Positions 54,368-63,424 of a stretch of 64,000 nt of DNA are shown here, piece by piece. The notes beneath the pieces are model-generated. The model saw only the letters and a list, made by a program, of their open reading frames with translations, was not told the origin of the DNA and searched no databases. Origin of the DNA: Vibrio chagasii (GTDB taxonomy: Bacteria > Pseudomonadota > Gammaproteobacteria > Enterobacterales > Vibrionaceae). Location of the stretch: contig NZ_MSCI01000001.1 in NCBI RefSeq assembly GCF_002954585.1, forward strand, positions 992,001-1,056,000, in the 5' to 3' direction. Positions within the stretch are counted from its first letter, which is position 1. Every line of letters begins with the position of its first letter. Position numbers and translations under genes: made by a program.

Positions 54368-54444
54368 ATAATCTCTCTAAACACTTACGTAGCAAAGTCT
54401 GGAAGACTATTCGCTAAAAACTGAGAGAATCATAAATAGCCTAA

Positions 54445-54463
54445 AATGATAATGCAATTGATA
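54445..54463. promoter_or_regulatory. Fur-box-like site between hutW and tonB1
   Basis: The 19-base sequence aatgataatgcaattgata is close to the Fur consensus (repeated GATAAT hexamers) and lies in the 161-base region between the divergent hut and tonB1 operons. It would give iron-controlled expression of both directions. Confidence 0.6.
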
Positions 54464-54528
54464 ATTGATCTTATTTAGATTCTAAGCAATAATCCGGTAC
54501 AGAATTGAGATTTGGTAAAGGATTGAAA

Positions 54529-55338
54529 GTGAACGTTCCTAGGTATGTTATTGCAGGCGGTGCATCGTTAGTGATTCATGCGGCGCTATTATTTGTCGCT
54601 CAAGAATCCAAAGTATTTGCGATGCCTGCAGGTAGCCAATCGAACACGGTATCGATCAACTTCACTCCGAAGCGCGCACCTTCTCAAGCTCAACAAAAAA
54701 CGGCCACTGAGCCCGTTGAACCAGAACCAATCAAAGAACCTGTTTCAAAGGCAGAACCTAAACCAGTAGAGCCAAAGGCCGTTGAGCCAAAACAGGCTAA
54801 ACCAACACCGAAGAAAAAGGCGATCACCAATAAACCACAGCCAAAGAAAGTCGAAAAAAAGATTGTTCAAAAGAAGCCAGTTCAAAAAAAGTCAGTTGCT
54901 GAAAATAAGGTCGTTAGGAAAGAGCGCCCTGAGCCAAAAGCAAAGTCAAAACCTACGTCACAACCAGAAAAGCTAGCCGACAAGAAAGTCGATAAAGATA
55001 TGGACGCGTCTGCCAACCAGCCTCAGGAAGTAAACCAAGGCCTATCAAACAAAGAGCCCGTATTAATCACGAAGCCATCATTTTCTTCTCGCCCTACACC
55101 ACCGAATTACCCTCGCCAAGCACGACGTCGTGGTATTGAAGGTGTAGCAACTTACGAGATCTGGCTAGACGCTGAAGGTAAACAAGTTAAACAAGCATTA
55201 GTAAATTCATCAGGCGCACTGATGCTCGACAACGCCGCATTAGAAGCCATTAAACAATGGAAGTTCTCACCTCACACTGTCAACGGCCGAGCAATCGCTC
55301 ACCGTGTACAAATACCTGTTCGCTTTAGGTTGGATTAA
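54529..55338 (+). CDS. tonB: Energy-transducing protein TonB1
   Basis: 269 residues from GTG 54529, which has AAAGGA at 6 bases; the frame opens 8 codons earlier. One N-terminal membrane helix (about 5-25), a long Pro/Lys/Glu-rich spacer across the periplasm (about 45-175) and the C-terminal receptor-binding domain (from PPNYPRQARRRGIEGVATY, about 190-269). It passes energy from ExbB-ExbD to TonB-dependent haem receptors. First gene of the tonB-exbB-exbD-hutBCD block. Confidence 0.93.
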   Translation: MNVPRYVIAGGASLVIHAALLFVAQESKVFAMPAGSQSNTVSINFTPKRAPSQAQQKTATEPVEPEPIKEPVSKAEPKPVEPKAVEPKQAKPTPKKKAITNKPQPKKVEKKIVQKKPVQKKSVAENKVVRKERPEPKAKSKPTSQPEKLADKKVDKDMDASANQPQEVNQGLSNKEPVLITKPSFSSRPTPPNYPRQARRRGIEGVATYEIWLDAEGKQVKQALVNSSGALMLDNAALEAIKQWKFSPHTVNGRAIAHRVQIPVRFRLD

Positions 55339-55340
55339 TC

Positions 55341-56042
55341 ATGCAACAAATCAGTTACTTACAAGATCAACTTGGCTTAATGACTTGGCCGCTTCTCATC
55401 TGTTCAGCACTCACCGCAATGATCATCGCCGAGCGAATCTTCCAAGTCATGCTCAGCATTGGTGTTGGCAAACGTGCGATTCGCCGCGAGCTAAACCAAA
55501 TTTCACCAACTAACAGCCAAGAAATCGAAGCACTTGCTCATTCAATTTCAGGCAAAAGACCTTTGCTCTACAAAGGCGTCTCTATGCTGCTCGCTCACCA
55601 CTCATTTTCCAAAGGGTTACGTGAAGATGCCGCTGGTATTTGGCTTCAAGAAAAACGCCACCAACTGCATGCAGGATTAAGACTGTTGGGCTTAATCGGT
55701 GTTATCAGTCCACTTATCGGCCTACTTGGTACGGTACTTGGTCTTATCGAGATGTTTCAAGGTGTTGCAGCGACAACAGGCAGCATCACACCCAATGATT
55801 TGGCAGATGGTCTTGGTTTAGCAATGAGAACGACCGCTGCTGGCTTGATGATTGCTCTACCTGCTATCTCTGGTGCGCAACTGCTCGGGCTGTGGGCTGA
55901 CCGAGTACTTGCTCAACTAGAACACACTCTGAATTACGTAAATGTATGGCTAGAAGGCATGTCCATCCAAACGAACCAGTCTGGTGATGTAAATCATTCG
56001 TCTGCAAGCCAAGCCTCTGTAGGTAATGTGAGCCAAGCATGA
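55341..56042 (+). CDS. exbB: ExbB1 proton-channel subunit
   Basis: 233 residues with three membrane helices. The conserved section LRLLGLIGVISPLIGLLGTVLGLIEMF and the third-helix segment GLGLAMRTTAAGLMIALPA identify the MotA/TolQ/ExbB family. With ExbD it uses the proton gradient to drive TonB. It starts 2 bases after the tonB stop and overlaps exbD by 4 bases. Confidence 0.93.
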   Translation: MQQISYLQDQLGLMTWPLLICSALTAMIIAERIFQVMLSIGVGKRAIRRELNQISPTNSQEIEALAHSISGKRPLLYKGVSMLLAHHSFSKGLREDAAGIWLQEKRHQLHAGLRLLGLIGVISPLIGLLGTVLGLIEMFQGVAATTGSITPNDLADGLGLAMRTTAAGLMIALPAISGAQLLGLWADRVLAQLEHTLNYVNVWLEGMSIQTNQSGDVNHSSASQASVGNVSQA

Positions 56043-56452
56043 TTAAAACGCCAAACTCATCCCATACGCAGAGCCTGACGCCCGACTTAACGCCTCTGCT
56101 CGACATCATTTTTATTGTGATGGTTTTTCTACTGCTTACCGCTTCGGTAAAGCTGGAATCGCTAGAAGTTGAGCTACCAAGTTCAGACGTCAAAAACGTT
56201 TCAGAAGTCCACAAAGATTCGATTAGCGTCAATATCTTAGAGCATGAACCTTACTGGGCTATCAACGGAAAAGAGTACATTGAATGGGAAAACTTCAAGA
56301 TCGCCTTACTGGAAGAAACAGGCTCAACGGATAAAAAGCCAATCATTATTGGGGCCGATAAAGCTGCCAACGTTGAGAACTTAGTGAAGCTATTGTCTTT
56401 CCTTCAAGAAAACGGAATTCCTGCGACTCAGCTGCTCACTGACGATGGCTAG
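56039..56452 (+). CDS. exbD: ExbD1 energy-transducing subunit
   Basis: 137 residues with one membrane helix carrying the essential Asp (LTPLLDIIFIVMVFLLL) and a periplasmic domain. Partner of ExbB in the TonB complex. The start overlaps the exbB stop as ATGA. The next gene, hutB, follows after 194 bases, so it may have its own promoter. Confidence 0.93.
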   Translation: MIKTPNSSHTQSLTPDLTPLLDIIFIVMVFLLLTASVKLESLEVELPSSDVKNVSEVHKDSISVNILEHEPYWAINGKEYIEWENFKIALLEETGSTDKKPIIIGADKAANVENLVKLLSFLQENGIPATQLLTDDG

Positions 56453-56612
56453 AGCTACTCGATAACTTGAAACAAACACGATAGTTAGAACAACACATTA
56501 TTCAAAAGGCTTGGCCCTTGGTTACTAAGACCAAACAGCCTGAACCTAGCCTCTCTTTTGATTAGAACTCACAATGCGAACGGACTGCTCACTGAGAATC
56601 TTCGCGATACAA

Positions 56613-56643
56613 AAAGACAGTATAAAGACAGTATAAAGACATT
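56613..56643 (+). repeat. 11-base tandem repeat in front of hutB
   Basis: The unit aaagacagtat occurs twice in full (56613-56623, 56624-56634) and a third time partly (aaagacatt), ending 3 bases before the hutB ATG. It replaces the place where a ribosome binding site would be expected; none of normal form is visible there. Confidence 0.7.
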
Positions 56644-56646
56644 ATT

Positions 56647-57537
56647 ATGAACAACTTAAACGTGCTCAATAAATTAAAGACCAAGACTTCTCTCTTTTCA
56701 TTGGCAGCAATGAGCTTAGCTCTTAGTGCACCAACCGCGATGGCTAACGACATTGAACAACCGCGAATCATCAGTGCTGGCAGCGCCGTTACAGAATTGG
56801 TTTTAGCGCTTGGCGCAGAAGAACAATTGGTTGGCATTGATGTGACCAGTCGTTTTCCTCAAACTGAAAAACTGCCAAAGATCGGCTATCACAGAAACCT
56901 ATCTGCTGAAGGTTTGCTTGCTTTAGAGCCAACCACACTGATTGGTTCTGATGAGATGGGGCCGGACAATGCGATCTCTCAAATGAAATCTGCGGGCGTC
57001 AACGTCGAAATCGTGAACACTGAGGCTAACGTTGAAGGGCTACTAAAACGTATCGACCAAATCGCAAAGATCACCCACACCGAAGATCACTCACAGCAAG
57101 TCAAAGCCGAAGTGAATCAAAAGATCGCGGCACTTAAAGCGAATCAAGTACCGAGTAACCAAGCCAAGAAAGTACTATTCCTATTGCTGCACGAAGGTCG
57201 CCCTGCCAACGTAGCGGGTGGTGAAACATCACCAAATGCGATCATTGAATTGGCTGGCGGTATCAACCCAGCAGCTCAAAGCCTTACATCTTACAAACCA
57301 TTATCAATGGAATCGCTTGTCGAGATGCAGCCTGATGTCATTTTAGTGAGTGGTCGCAGTTACCAAAAAATGGGCGGCGCTGATGCGATTCTTAAGTCGT
57401 TACCTATGTTAGCGGTAACCCCTGCAGGTATGAACAAGCAAATCATCACTGTAAATGGCAGCGCTTTAGTGGGCGGACTTGGTCTAGAAAGCCTTTCAGA
57501 AGCGAAACGACTAAACGCACTTATCTATCCGCTATAA
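56647..57537 (+). CDS. hutB: Haem-binding periplasmic protein HutB
   Basis: 296 residues with a signal peptide cut after AMAN-type sequence (TAMA/ND) and the two-lobed class III substrate-binding fold: SAGSAVTELVLALGAEEQLVGID near the start and LAGGINPAAQSLTSYKPLSMESL in the second lobe. It delivers haem to the HutCD transporter. The ATG at 56647 lies directly after the tandem repeat. An ATG inside the signal peptide is less likely. Confidence 0.92.
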   Translation: MNNLNVLNKLKTKTSLFSLAAMSLALSAPTAMANDIEQPRIISAGSAVTELVLALGAEEQLVGIDVTSRFPQTEKLPKIGYHRNLSAEGLLALEPTTLIGSDEMGPDNAISQMKSAGVNVEIVNTEANVEGLLKRIDQIAKITHTEDHSQQVKAEVNQKIAALKANQVPSNQAKKVLFLLLHEGRPANVAGGETSPNAIIELAGGINPAAQSLTSYKPLSMESLVEMQPDVILVSGRSYQKMGGADAILKSLPMLAVTPAGMNKQIITVNGSALVGGLGLESLSEAKRLNALIYPL

Positions 57538-57642
57538 CTCGACTACCTATTCCAACTATTGCTGTAGCCTAGCTCCATTACCAATCCTTAGAACCATGTT
57601 GGTGATGAGCCTTCTAGATAGCAATAGACATTGAGGCCCTTT

Positions 57643-58680
57643 ATGTTGCTACGATCCGTCCCCCTAAAAACAACGATGATAGGCCTAGGTGCAACCCTAG
57701 CCTTTGTCGCGCTGTACTCAATCACTGTTGGGCCAATGAATATTAGTTTAATGGACAGCGCAACGAGCTTAGTTATTCCAAACAATGACTTAGCGCCTCA
57801 CATCAATTTAGTCATTCAAGAAATTCGACTGCCTAGAACCATACTATGCATGCTAATTGGTGCCATTCTCGCACTATGCGGTGCTGTTATGCAGGGGCTA
57901 TTCCGTAACCCACTCGCTGAGCCTGGCATCATTGGCGTGTCAGCCGGTGCGGCCTTAGGGGCTGCGCTAGCTATCGTTCTGTTCTCTGAGCTTTCGCTTC
58001 AATACTCGGCATTCATGAACTTTGCCGCAGTACCTGTCTTTGCTTTCTTGGGCGGCGCTCTAACCACATTGTTGGTTTACAAACTTGGTACTGGCAAATT
58101 CGGAACTTCAGTAACTATCATGCTACTGGCAGGTGTCGCGATCAGCGCACTTTCAGGAGCAGGGATAGGCTTCTTAAACTTCATCGCTGATGATCAAATG
58201 CTGCGTGACCTTTCGCTATGGTCGATGGGCTCATTAGCTGGAGCTAAATGGTCAGGGATTATACTTGCTGCAATTACGCTCGTTGGACTGTTCGTCATTT
58301 TCTACCGACAAGCGATGTCTCTGAATGCCCTGCTCCTAGGTGAGTCAGAAGCTCAACACCTGGGTATTCCAGTTCAAAAACTGAAACGACAGCTTATTCT
58401 ACTGACAGCAGCGGGGGTGGGTATCACGGTAAGCCTATCTGGCATGATTGGTTTTATCGGACTGGTTATCCCACATTTAGGTCGCATGCTCGCAGGCCCT
58501 GATCACCGAGTTCTGTTACCTTTATCAGCGGTACTAGGCGCACTACTATTAACAGCAGCAGACATGTTCTCACGCGTTGCTCTTGCCCCAGCAGAGCTAC
58601 CAGTAGGGATTGTCACTGCGATTATTGGCGCACCCTTCTTCTTATACCTACTATTCCAACAGAAAGGGAGAATCCTTTAA
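57643..58680 (+). CDS. hutC: Haem ABC transporter permease HutC
   Basis: 345 residues from ATG 57643, preceded by GAGG; the frame opens 4 codons earlier. Nine to ten membrane helices of the FecCD/BtuC family, with characteristic segments RLPRTILCMLIGAILALCGAVMQ, NPLAEPGIIGVSAGAALG and IGFIGLVIPHLGRMLAGPDHR. It forms the inner membrane channel for haem and overlaps hutD by one base (TAATG). Confidence 0.93.
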   Translation: MLLRSVPLKTTMIGLGATLAFVALYSITVGPMNISLMDSATSLVIPNNDLAPHINLVIQEIRLPRTILCMLIGAILALCGAVMQGLFRNPLAEPGIIGVSAGAALGAALAIVLFSELSLQYSAFMNFAAVPVFAFLGGALTTLLVYKLGTGKFGTSVTIMLLAGVAISALSGAGIGFLNFIADDQMLRDLSLWSMGSLAGAKWSGIILAAITLVGLFVIFYRQAMSLNALLLGESEAQHLGIPVQKLKRQLILLTAAGVGITVSLSGMIGFIGLVIPHLGRMLAGPDHRVLLPLSAVLGALLLTAADMFSRVALAPAELPVGIVTAIIGAPFFLYLLFQQKGRIL

Positions 58681-59462
58681 TGTTTCCTGCAGCGCTAAAA
58701 GCGACCGATATTGAAGTAAAGTTCGGCAGCAAAAAGATACTAGATAGTGTATCCATAGAAATTGAAGCAGGAAAAGTAACCACACTGCTTGGCCCAAATG
58801 GAGCCGGAAAAAGCACTCTGCTCAAAGCCTTATGTCAGGAAATATCCAGTACTGGTGACATTCAATATTTTGGGCATGCTAAAGACAAATGGCCTTCACA
58901 CAAGTTGGCGAAACATCTAGCTATGCTTCCTCAACACAGTACGTTGACCTTCCCGTTTCTGGCGCACGAAGTTGTCGAGCTTGGTGGCATCCCACTGCAA
59001 GAGTCAAACAAGACGCTGACCAATATCGCGAACCAAAAGATGGACATCGCCGATGTATCTCACTTAGGAGAGAGACTTTATCCTTCTCTTTCCGGTGGTG
59101 AAAAGCAGAGAGTTCACTTGGCTCGAGTACTCACTCAGCTTCACTACTCTGGCGATCAATGCATCTTAATGCTTGATGAACCCACCTCTGCATTGGATCT
59201 TGCCCACCAACACAACACGCTAAAGATCGCGAGAGAACTTGCAGACAATCATAATGCAGCCGTCATCGTGGTGTTGCACGATCTAAACTTAGCTGCTCAG
59301 TATTCCGACCGATTGGTGGTATTGAAAGATGGGAATTTAGTATGTGATGGCAGCCCTTGGGAAGCTCTCAGGCCGTCAATGATTGAGGATGTTTATGGGT
59401 ACAAAAGCATCGTAGAAAAGCACCCGACGATGAGCTTCCCTCAGGTACACCCAGCACAATAA
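58680..59462 (+). CDS. hutD: Haem ABC transporter ATPase HutD
   Basis: 260 residues with Walker A GPNGAGKST (about 38-46), signature LSGGEKQRV (about 140), Walker B ILMLDEPTSALD and the switch His in VLHDLN. It energises haem import through HutC. Last gene of the operon; terminator 60 bases downstream. Length is normal for HmuV-type ATPases. Confidence 0.93.
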   Translation: MFPAALKATDIEVKFGSKKILDSVSIEIEAGKVTTLLGPNGAGKSTLLKALCQEISSTGDIQYFGHAKDKWPSHKLAKHLAMLPQHSTLTFPFLAHEVVELGGIPLQESNKTLTNIANQKMDIADVSHLGERLYPSLSGGEKQRVHLARVLTQLHYSGDQCILMLDEPTSALDLAHQHNTLKIARELADNHNAAVIVVLHDLNLAAQYSDRLVVLKDGNLVCDGSPWEALRPSMIEDVYGYKSIVEKHPTMSFPQVHPAQ

Positions 59463-59521
59463 ATTCAATTTAGATCCTGCTCATTTTTAGCACCCGGAAC
59501 TAATGACGATTAAATCATTAT

Positions 59522-59548
59522 AAGCCTCGGTTTTATCGAGGCTTTTTT
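59522..59548 (+). terminator. Terminator of the tonB-hut operon
   Basis: An 8-bp stem (aagcctcg / cgaggctt) with a 7-base loop, followed by T residues. Confidence 0.9.
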
Positions 59549-59818
59549 ATTGGCTCATAGCCTCTCTCTCGCCTTAAACTTAATTTTACCAGTAACCATA
59601 GCAATACTCCCAAAACGTCTCACCTCGAGCCTTTGAGGCGCTAGAAATGAACATCATCAGTAGACACTCGCCAAGTTAGATTGAAAAAGATGAGCACAAG
59701 GCAAATGTAAGCCTATAAAAAGAAAAGAAATATCGCTATTAGAGAAGCGAATAAACGAGCTGCTTTAGAGAGTGACAAAAGAAAAGAAGTGACAGATATC
59801 AGACGATAGGCACAAAAA

Positions 59819-59837
59819 AAGCTCCCTCAGGAGCTTC
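59819..59837 (-). terminator. Terminator of the TetR gene
   Basis: A 7-bp stem (aagctcc / ggagctt) with a 4-base loop is followed on the minus strand by a T-run. Confidence 0.85.
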
Positions 59838-59853
59838 TTTTAATATGTATTGA

Positions 59854-60315
59854 TTATTGGCTCATACGAATCAGTGATTTACCAATCAACCACTCAAGTT
59901 CTTTACCGCTTGTATCACCAAACTGAGTCTCAGTTAGCTTGTAAAGACGATCAATACCGTTTGCCGCAAATTCGTGTGCGTTTTCAGCTGTAACGATATG
60001 GTGGAAAAGTAAACGTAAGATTGCTAGGAACTCAGCGTCTTCAAGCGCTTTAACCCAGCTAGCTGAAAATGCATCAAGACCATTTTCGAAATCAATGTGC
60101 TCCATGAACATCTTGAAGATTCGACCGTCTAGAGCAGCTGTGAAATCTGTTTTCTTTGGAAAGTGGTGGCTTATACCTGTACGAGAAACGCCCGTTTGCT
60201 GACTCAACGTCGTGTATGACATCTTGTCGTAACCCAACCTTAGTAACTGGTCTACAACGGCATCCATAATCTTCTGGATTGTGATTTCTGTATCTTCTTT
60301 ACTACGCTTTGGCAT
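59854..60315 (-). CDS. TetR-family regulator, short type
   Basis: 153 residues. The N-terminal DNA-binding domain is clear (MSYTTLSQQTGVSRTGISHHFPKKTDF, about 32-58). The remaining roughly 95 residues are shorter than the usual TetR ligand domain (full proteins are about 190-210), so the effector pocket may be reduced. A TetR gene occupies the same place after hutD in V. cholerae, suggesting conserved synteny rather than recent insertion. Target genes are unknown. Confidence 0.85.
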   Translation of the reverse strand: MPKRSKEDTEITIQKIMDAVVDQLLRLGYDKMSYTTLSQQTGVSRTGISHHFPKKTDFTAALDGRIFKMFMEHIDFENGLDAFSASWVKALEDAEFLAILRLLFHHIVTAENAHEFAANGIDRLYKLTETQFGDTSGKELEWLIGKSLIRMSQ

Positions 60316-60845
60316 ATTCAGGCTCTTCTCTTTGTAAATCCATCTAACTCAATAAAATGAAGTCAGAATGAAAATTGTTATCAGCATTATGTGAGCAAGG
60401 CATTTTTTCGCAAGTATTTCCATTAAAATACCCGCCAGTACTTCGCATAAACAACTTTACAGTGCTGCCTCTTTGGGCACTTTGTCTAATTATTCTTCGA
60501 AAGTAACCTTACCGCTCTAAGTGGTTAATCTAAAATAACTACTTAGAATATCAAATACCCAACAATAAATTCATTGTATAAATACCTATCAAGCAATAGA
60601 TAGTCTTATAAAATTAGTCACGACGCAACTAACTGAATGATATCCTAACAAATTAATGACACTGCTTTTCAACAAAACATGAGATAGATCACATACATAT
60701 TTGTCGGCGCGAATGTACATATTCATTTAATCCCACAACAAACAACATAGCATACCAGTGCGAATTAGTTCAAAGATTTTAATTTTTGTAGATACAGTTC
60801 AAATTGCTCGTTAGAATAACCTCAGATTTTGTAAGAGGATTATTT
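60316..60845. promoter_or_regulatory. 530-base region between divergent TetR and YfcZ-like genes
   Basis: AT-rich region without a supported gene. At 60678-60693 catga-gataga-tcaca resembles a CRP site (consensus TGTGA-N6-TCACA) with one good half. The remaining sequence has no recognised RNA or repeat. The length suggests complex control of one or both genes. Confidence 0.4.
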
Positions 60846-61145
60846 ATGAGCCAAGATATGGGTAACAACGACGTATGTGAAGCTTGCGGCTGTGCCGGCG
60901 AAATCGGGTTCATCATTAAAGAAGGTGACGATGTTGCTGAAGTAACTGTATATGGCAACTCGAAGGCACTCATTGAAGCTGAATTTGCAAAGTACGTAGA
61001 GCTAGCAAAGCAAGTGTCTAGCAATGTTGAGTATGAAGCGTCAGAAATGACCGAAGAAAGTACTGAATTGCATGCACGCTTCAAGTTCGAAGTAAGCGCA
61101 GAAAAGATTATTTTCGAACTTAAGACTCGCTCTCTAGCGCGTTGA
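60846..61145 (+). CDS. YfcZ/YiiS-family protein
   Basis: 99 residues from ATG 60846, which has AGAGGA upstream; the frame opens 14 codons earlier. The N-terminal motif DVCEACGCAGEIGFIIKEGDD is the hallmark of the YfcZ/YiiS (DUF406) family. Cytoplasmic; no biochemical function is established for the family. It may be CRP-controlled if the site at 60678 is real. It shares a terminator with the convergent gene. Confidence 0.85.
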   Translation: MSQDMGNNDVCEACGCAGEIGFIIKEGDDVAEVTVYGNSKALIEAEFAKYVELAKQVSSNVEYEASEMTEESTELHARFKFEVSAEKIIFELKTRSLAR

Positions 61146-61168
61146 TATAAGCATTTATGCTCTTATAT

Positions 61169-61197
61169 AAAGACGAGTTAAATTACTCGTCTTTTTT
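61169..61197. terminator. Terminator overlapping the end of the YnjH-like gene
   Basis: A perfect 10-bp stem (aaagacgagt / actcgtcttt) with a 6-base loop and a T-run. Its right arm includes the last codons of the minus-strand gene ending at 61183. Confidence 0.85.
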
Positions 61198-61464
61198 TAT
61201 TTGTATCCAAGCAAGTGCGCCATTCGTTTCAAAATCGTTTTCCGCAGCACAATGAATCACAACACCAGAGACTTCGAGCACCGCTCCAATGCTGTATGCC
61301 TTGTCATCGTAATAACAAACTCGTTGCTGTTGACCACTTTGAGTAACCACCACCGCAGCCTTCCCCGATGTTGAAATTACTTTGTTCGCACTGGCAGGCA
61401 TTGAGCAAAACATTGCACTTGCTACCAAAACGCTCTTAACTATTTGTATATTTACTCTAGTCAT
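61183..61464 (-). CDS. YnjH-like (DUF1496) periplasmic protein
   Basis: 93 residues with a signal peptide cut after PASA. The segment RVCYYDDKAYSIGAVLEVSGVVIHC is the signature of DUF1496/YnjH; its two cysteines probably form a disulfide. Function is unknown in the family. The final codons form part of a bidirectional terminator. Confidence 0.75.
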   Translation of the reverse strand: MTRVNIQIVKSVLVASAMFCSMPASANKVISTSGKAAVVVTQSGQQQRVCYYDDKAYSIGAVLEVSGVVIHCAAENDFETNGALAWIQIKKDE

Positions 61465-61601
61465 CCATTTACCTACAATTGTCGTTTAATTTCTGATTAG
61501 CCAAACGATTTCTATTTTATCTACCGCCAAATGGGTAAAACACTATGCGAGAATAATTTTTCCATTATAGTGTTAGCGTCTATCGTAATAAGAAGCCTAT
61601 T

Positions 61602-62201
61602 ATGCTCAGAATAATTGCACTTATTATTGGTTCTTTAACCATAACAAATGTCAGTGCAGAACCAATCGATCACTATCAAATATTGAACCATCTGGACAAT
61701 TACGGAAACTTATATCTCCGAAATAAGCCTTACACAGCGCTTCCAACCGGTTTAGTTGTCGATGGTAATCTTAATATCGAAAACACCCCGATCACACGTT
61801 TACCTAAAGGGTTAGATGTTAACGGCAGCCTCAAGGCTTCTAATAGTCAGCTAACCAGAGTAACAAGTGGTATAAAAATCAAAGGCTATGCCGATTTCAT
61901 GGGCAGCAAAATCACCAGCTGGCCAAAAGGCGTCAGAGTCGGCGGGTTCATCAATTTCACTGACACTCCACTGCAAAAGCTTCCCAACGGCTTGCGAGTG
62001 AGAGGCGACCTGAGTGTTATTCGCACCCCTTTAACCGAACTGCCAAATGGCATTGTGATTGACGGTGACCTATATATCGGCGGCTCAGCAATTACTGCAT
62101 TCCCAGAAACGATGACGGTGAAAGGCAATATCTATTTAGGTGGCAACACCGTCACGACTTGGCCAACAAATTTGGAACTGGGCGGTGCCGTTGCTCGCTA
62201 G
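61602..62201 (+). CDS. Secreted leucine-rich-repeat-like solenoid protein
   Basis: 199 residues with a signal peptide (cut near VSA). The mature part is built from about eight repeats of 20-22 residues with the pattern TxITxLPxGLxVxGxLxI, seen for example as TPITRLPKGLDVNGSL and TPLTELPNGIVIDGDL. This is likely to fold as a leucine-rich-repeat or beta-solenoid. Its likely location is periplasm or outside the cell. Partner and function are unknown. A single gene with a shared terminator downstream. Confidence 0.8.
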   Translation: MLRIIALIIGSLTITNVSAEPIDHYQILNHLDNYGNLYLRNKPYTALPTGLVVDGNLNIENTPITRLPKGLDVNGSLKASNSQLTRVTSGIKIKGYADFMGSKITSWPKGVRVGGFINFTDTPLQKLPNGLRVRGDLSVIRTPLTELPNGIVIDGDLYIGGSAITAFPETMTVKGNIYLGGNTVTTWPTNLELGGAVAR

Positions 62202-62252
62202 CCTTGCCTGTAGCTTTACCTTTTTCCATCAAAAGTATAAGCAGAAAAACAA

Positions 62253-62277
62253 AAAAAGGAGCTCAAGGCTCCTTTTT
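62253..62277. terminator. Terminator between the solenoid and acyltransferase genes
   Basis: A 10-bp stem (aaaaaggagc / gctccttttt) with a 5-base loop and A/T tracts on both sides; serves both convergent genes. Confidence 0.88.
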
Positions 62278-62305
62278 CAATTCAATCAATTCAGCGAAAT
62301 GTTCG

Positions 62306-63424
62306 CTAACCAATGTTCTTCACTGGGTTCGCATAGCTGTCGATCAAGTACTGACGCGCACCTTTTGGTAACGTCGCTAACTTATCTTCGAACTCTTTCT
62401 TAACCGTAGCAGTGATCGAGTCATCTTCTTTCTCTGCCGCCAATAGATTTACTGGGAACAGTTTGTAGTTATCATGGATCTGGCGATCAATCTCTTCAGC
62501 CAATGCTTCTGGAGTCTCAAAGTCTTGATCGATAACCTGACCAAAACCAACATGAATGCGGCCTTTGTTGCCCACAATACCTTGGATAATGCTCTCAATA
62601 TCTTCAAATTCGCCTTTTTCGTAGCTGCCGTTTACATCTTTTTCAAACAACTCGATCGCTTTCGCCGTATCACAAGGGTCATTTTCATATGAGATAGCAA
62701 CAGGAACAATCTTCAGTGACTTCACGTATTCAGGGAATGCCACCTTCTGCTTGCGTCCTTCAACATGGAACATTTTAAGGATTGCAGGATCAGTGAAATC
62801 ATTACCGTCTTTTGCACGGCCTTCTTTCTGAGCGATCCAGATAGAGTTACCAGTATCTAAAGAGTGCTTAATGTAAGAAGAGAGCTGACCTAACGCTTTC
62901 ATCATTTCACGCGGCCCTTTAAGAGAGCGCTTAACGATAAAGCTCTTATTCAAGCGCATCAGTTCTGTCGCACACGGCTTCTTCAGAAGGTTATCACCAA
63001 TCGCAATGCGACAAGTTTGGTGATTTTGTTGATGCAATGCGTAGTTCACCAACGCCGGATCCATAGCAATGTCACGATGGTTTGATACAAACAAGTATGC
63101 TTGATTCACATCCAATGACTCTAAGCCTGTGTACGTCACACCGTTTGTGGTGTTCGCTAACGTGTCACGTAAGTACTTTTTCACTTCAATCTGAATGGAT
63201 TCAACGCTAGTCAGCTTGCTCCACTTCATTTTTAAGTAAACACGTAGAATTGGGCTCATTAATGCTTGGAACCAAGCTGCGTGATTCGAAAAACGGTAGT
63301 TCAGAATCGCACTGATGAATTCTTCATCATTAATAAGACGGTTTAGTGCCGCTGGAATTTCATCATCGCCGTAAGGACGAATATCAACATATGGATCGGT
63401 TGGAGAGGTCATTTTTTCATTCAT
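62306..63424 (-). CDS. PlsC-like glycerol(phosphate) acyltransferase
   Basis: 372 residues with one acyltransferase domain (about 100-300). The catalytic motif is visible as SNHRDIAMD (His116, Asp122), one residue longer than the usual HX4D. Further motifs are IVKRSL (block II-like) and IAQKEGRAKDG (block III-like). It probably acylates a lysophospholipid or glycerol compound at the inner membrane. No membrane helix is obvious. Single gene; the upstream AraC-like gene is divergent. Confidence 0.8.
   Translation of the reverse strand: MNEKMTSPTDPYVDIRPYGDDEIPAALNRLINDEEFISAILNYRFSNHAAWFQALMSPILRVYLKMKWSKLTSVESIQIEVKKYLRDTLANTTNGVTYTGLESLDVNQAYLFVSNHRDIAMDPALVNYALHQQNHQTCRIAIGDNLLKKPCATELMRLNKSFIVKRSLKGPREMMKALGQLSSYIKHSLDTGNSIWIAQKEGRAKDGNDFTDPAILKMFHVEGRKQKVAFPEYVKSLKIVPVAISYENDPCDTAKAIELFEKDVNGSYEKGEFEDIESIIQGIVGNKGRIHVGFGQVIDQDFETPEALAEEIDRQIHDNYKLFPVNLLAAEKEDDSITATVKKEFEDKLATLPKGARQYLIDSYANPVKNIG

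Larger units (their letters stand above)
59463..59853. other. Intergenic region, no gene seen
   Basis: 391 bases between the convergent hutD and TetR genes. It holds the two terminators listed separately. The central 270 bases show no supported gene or repeat. Confidence 0.45.
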
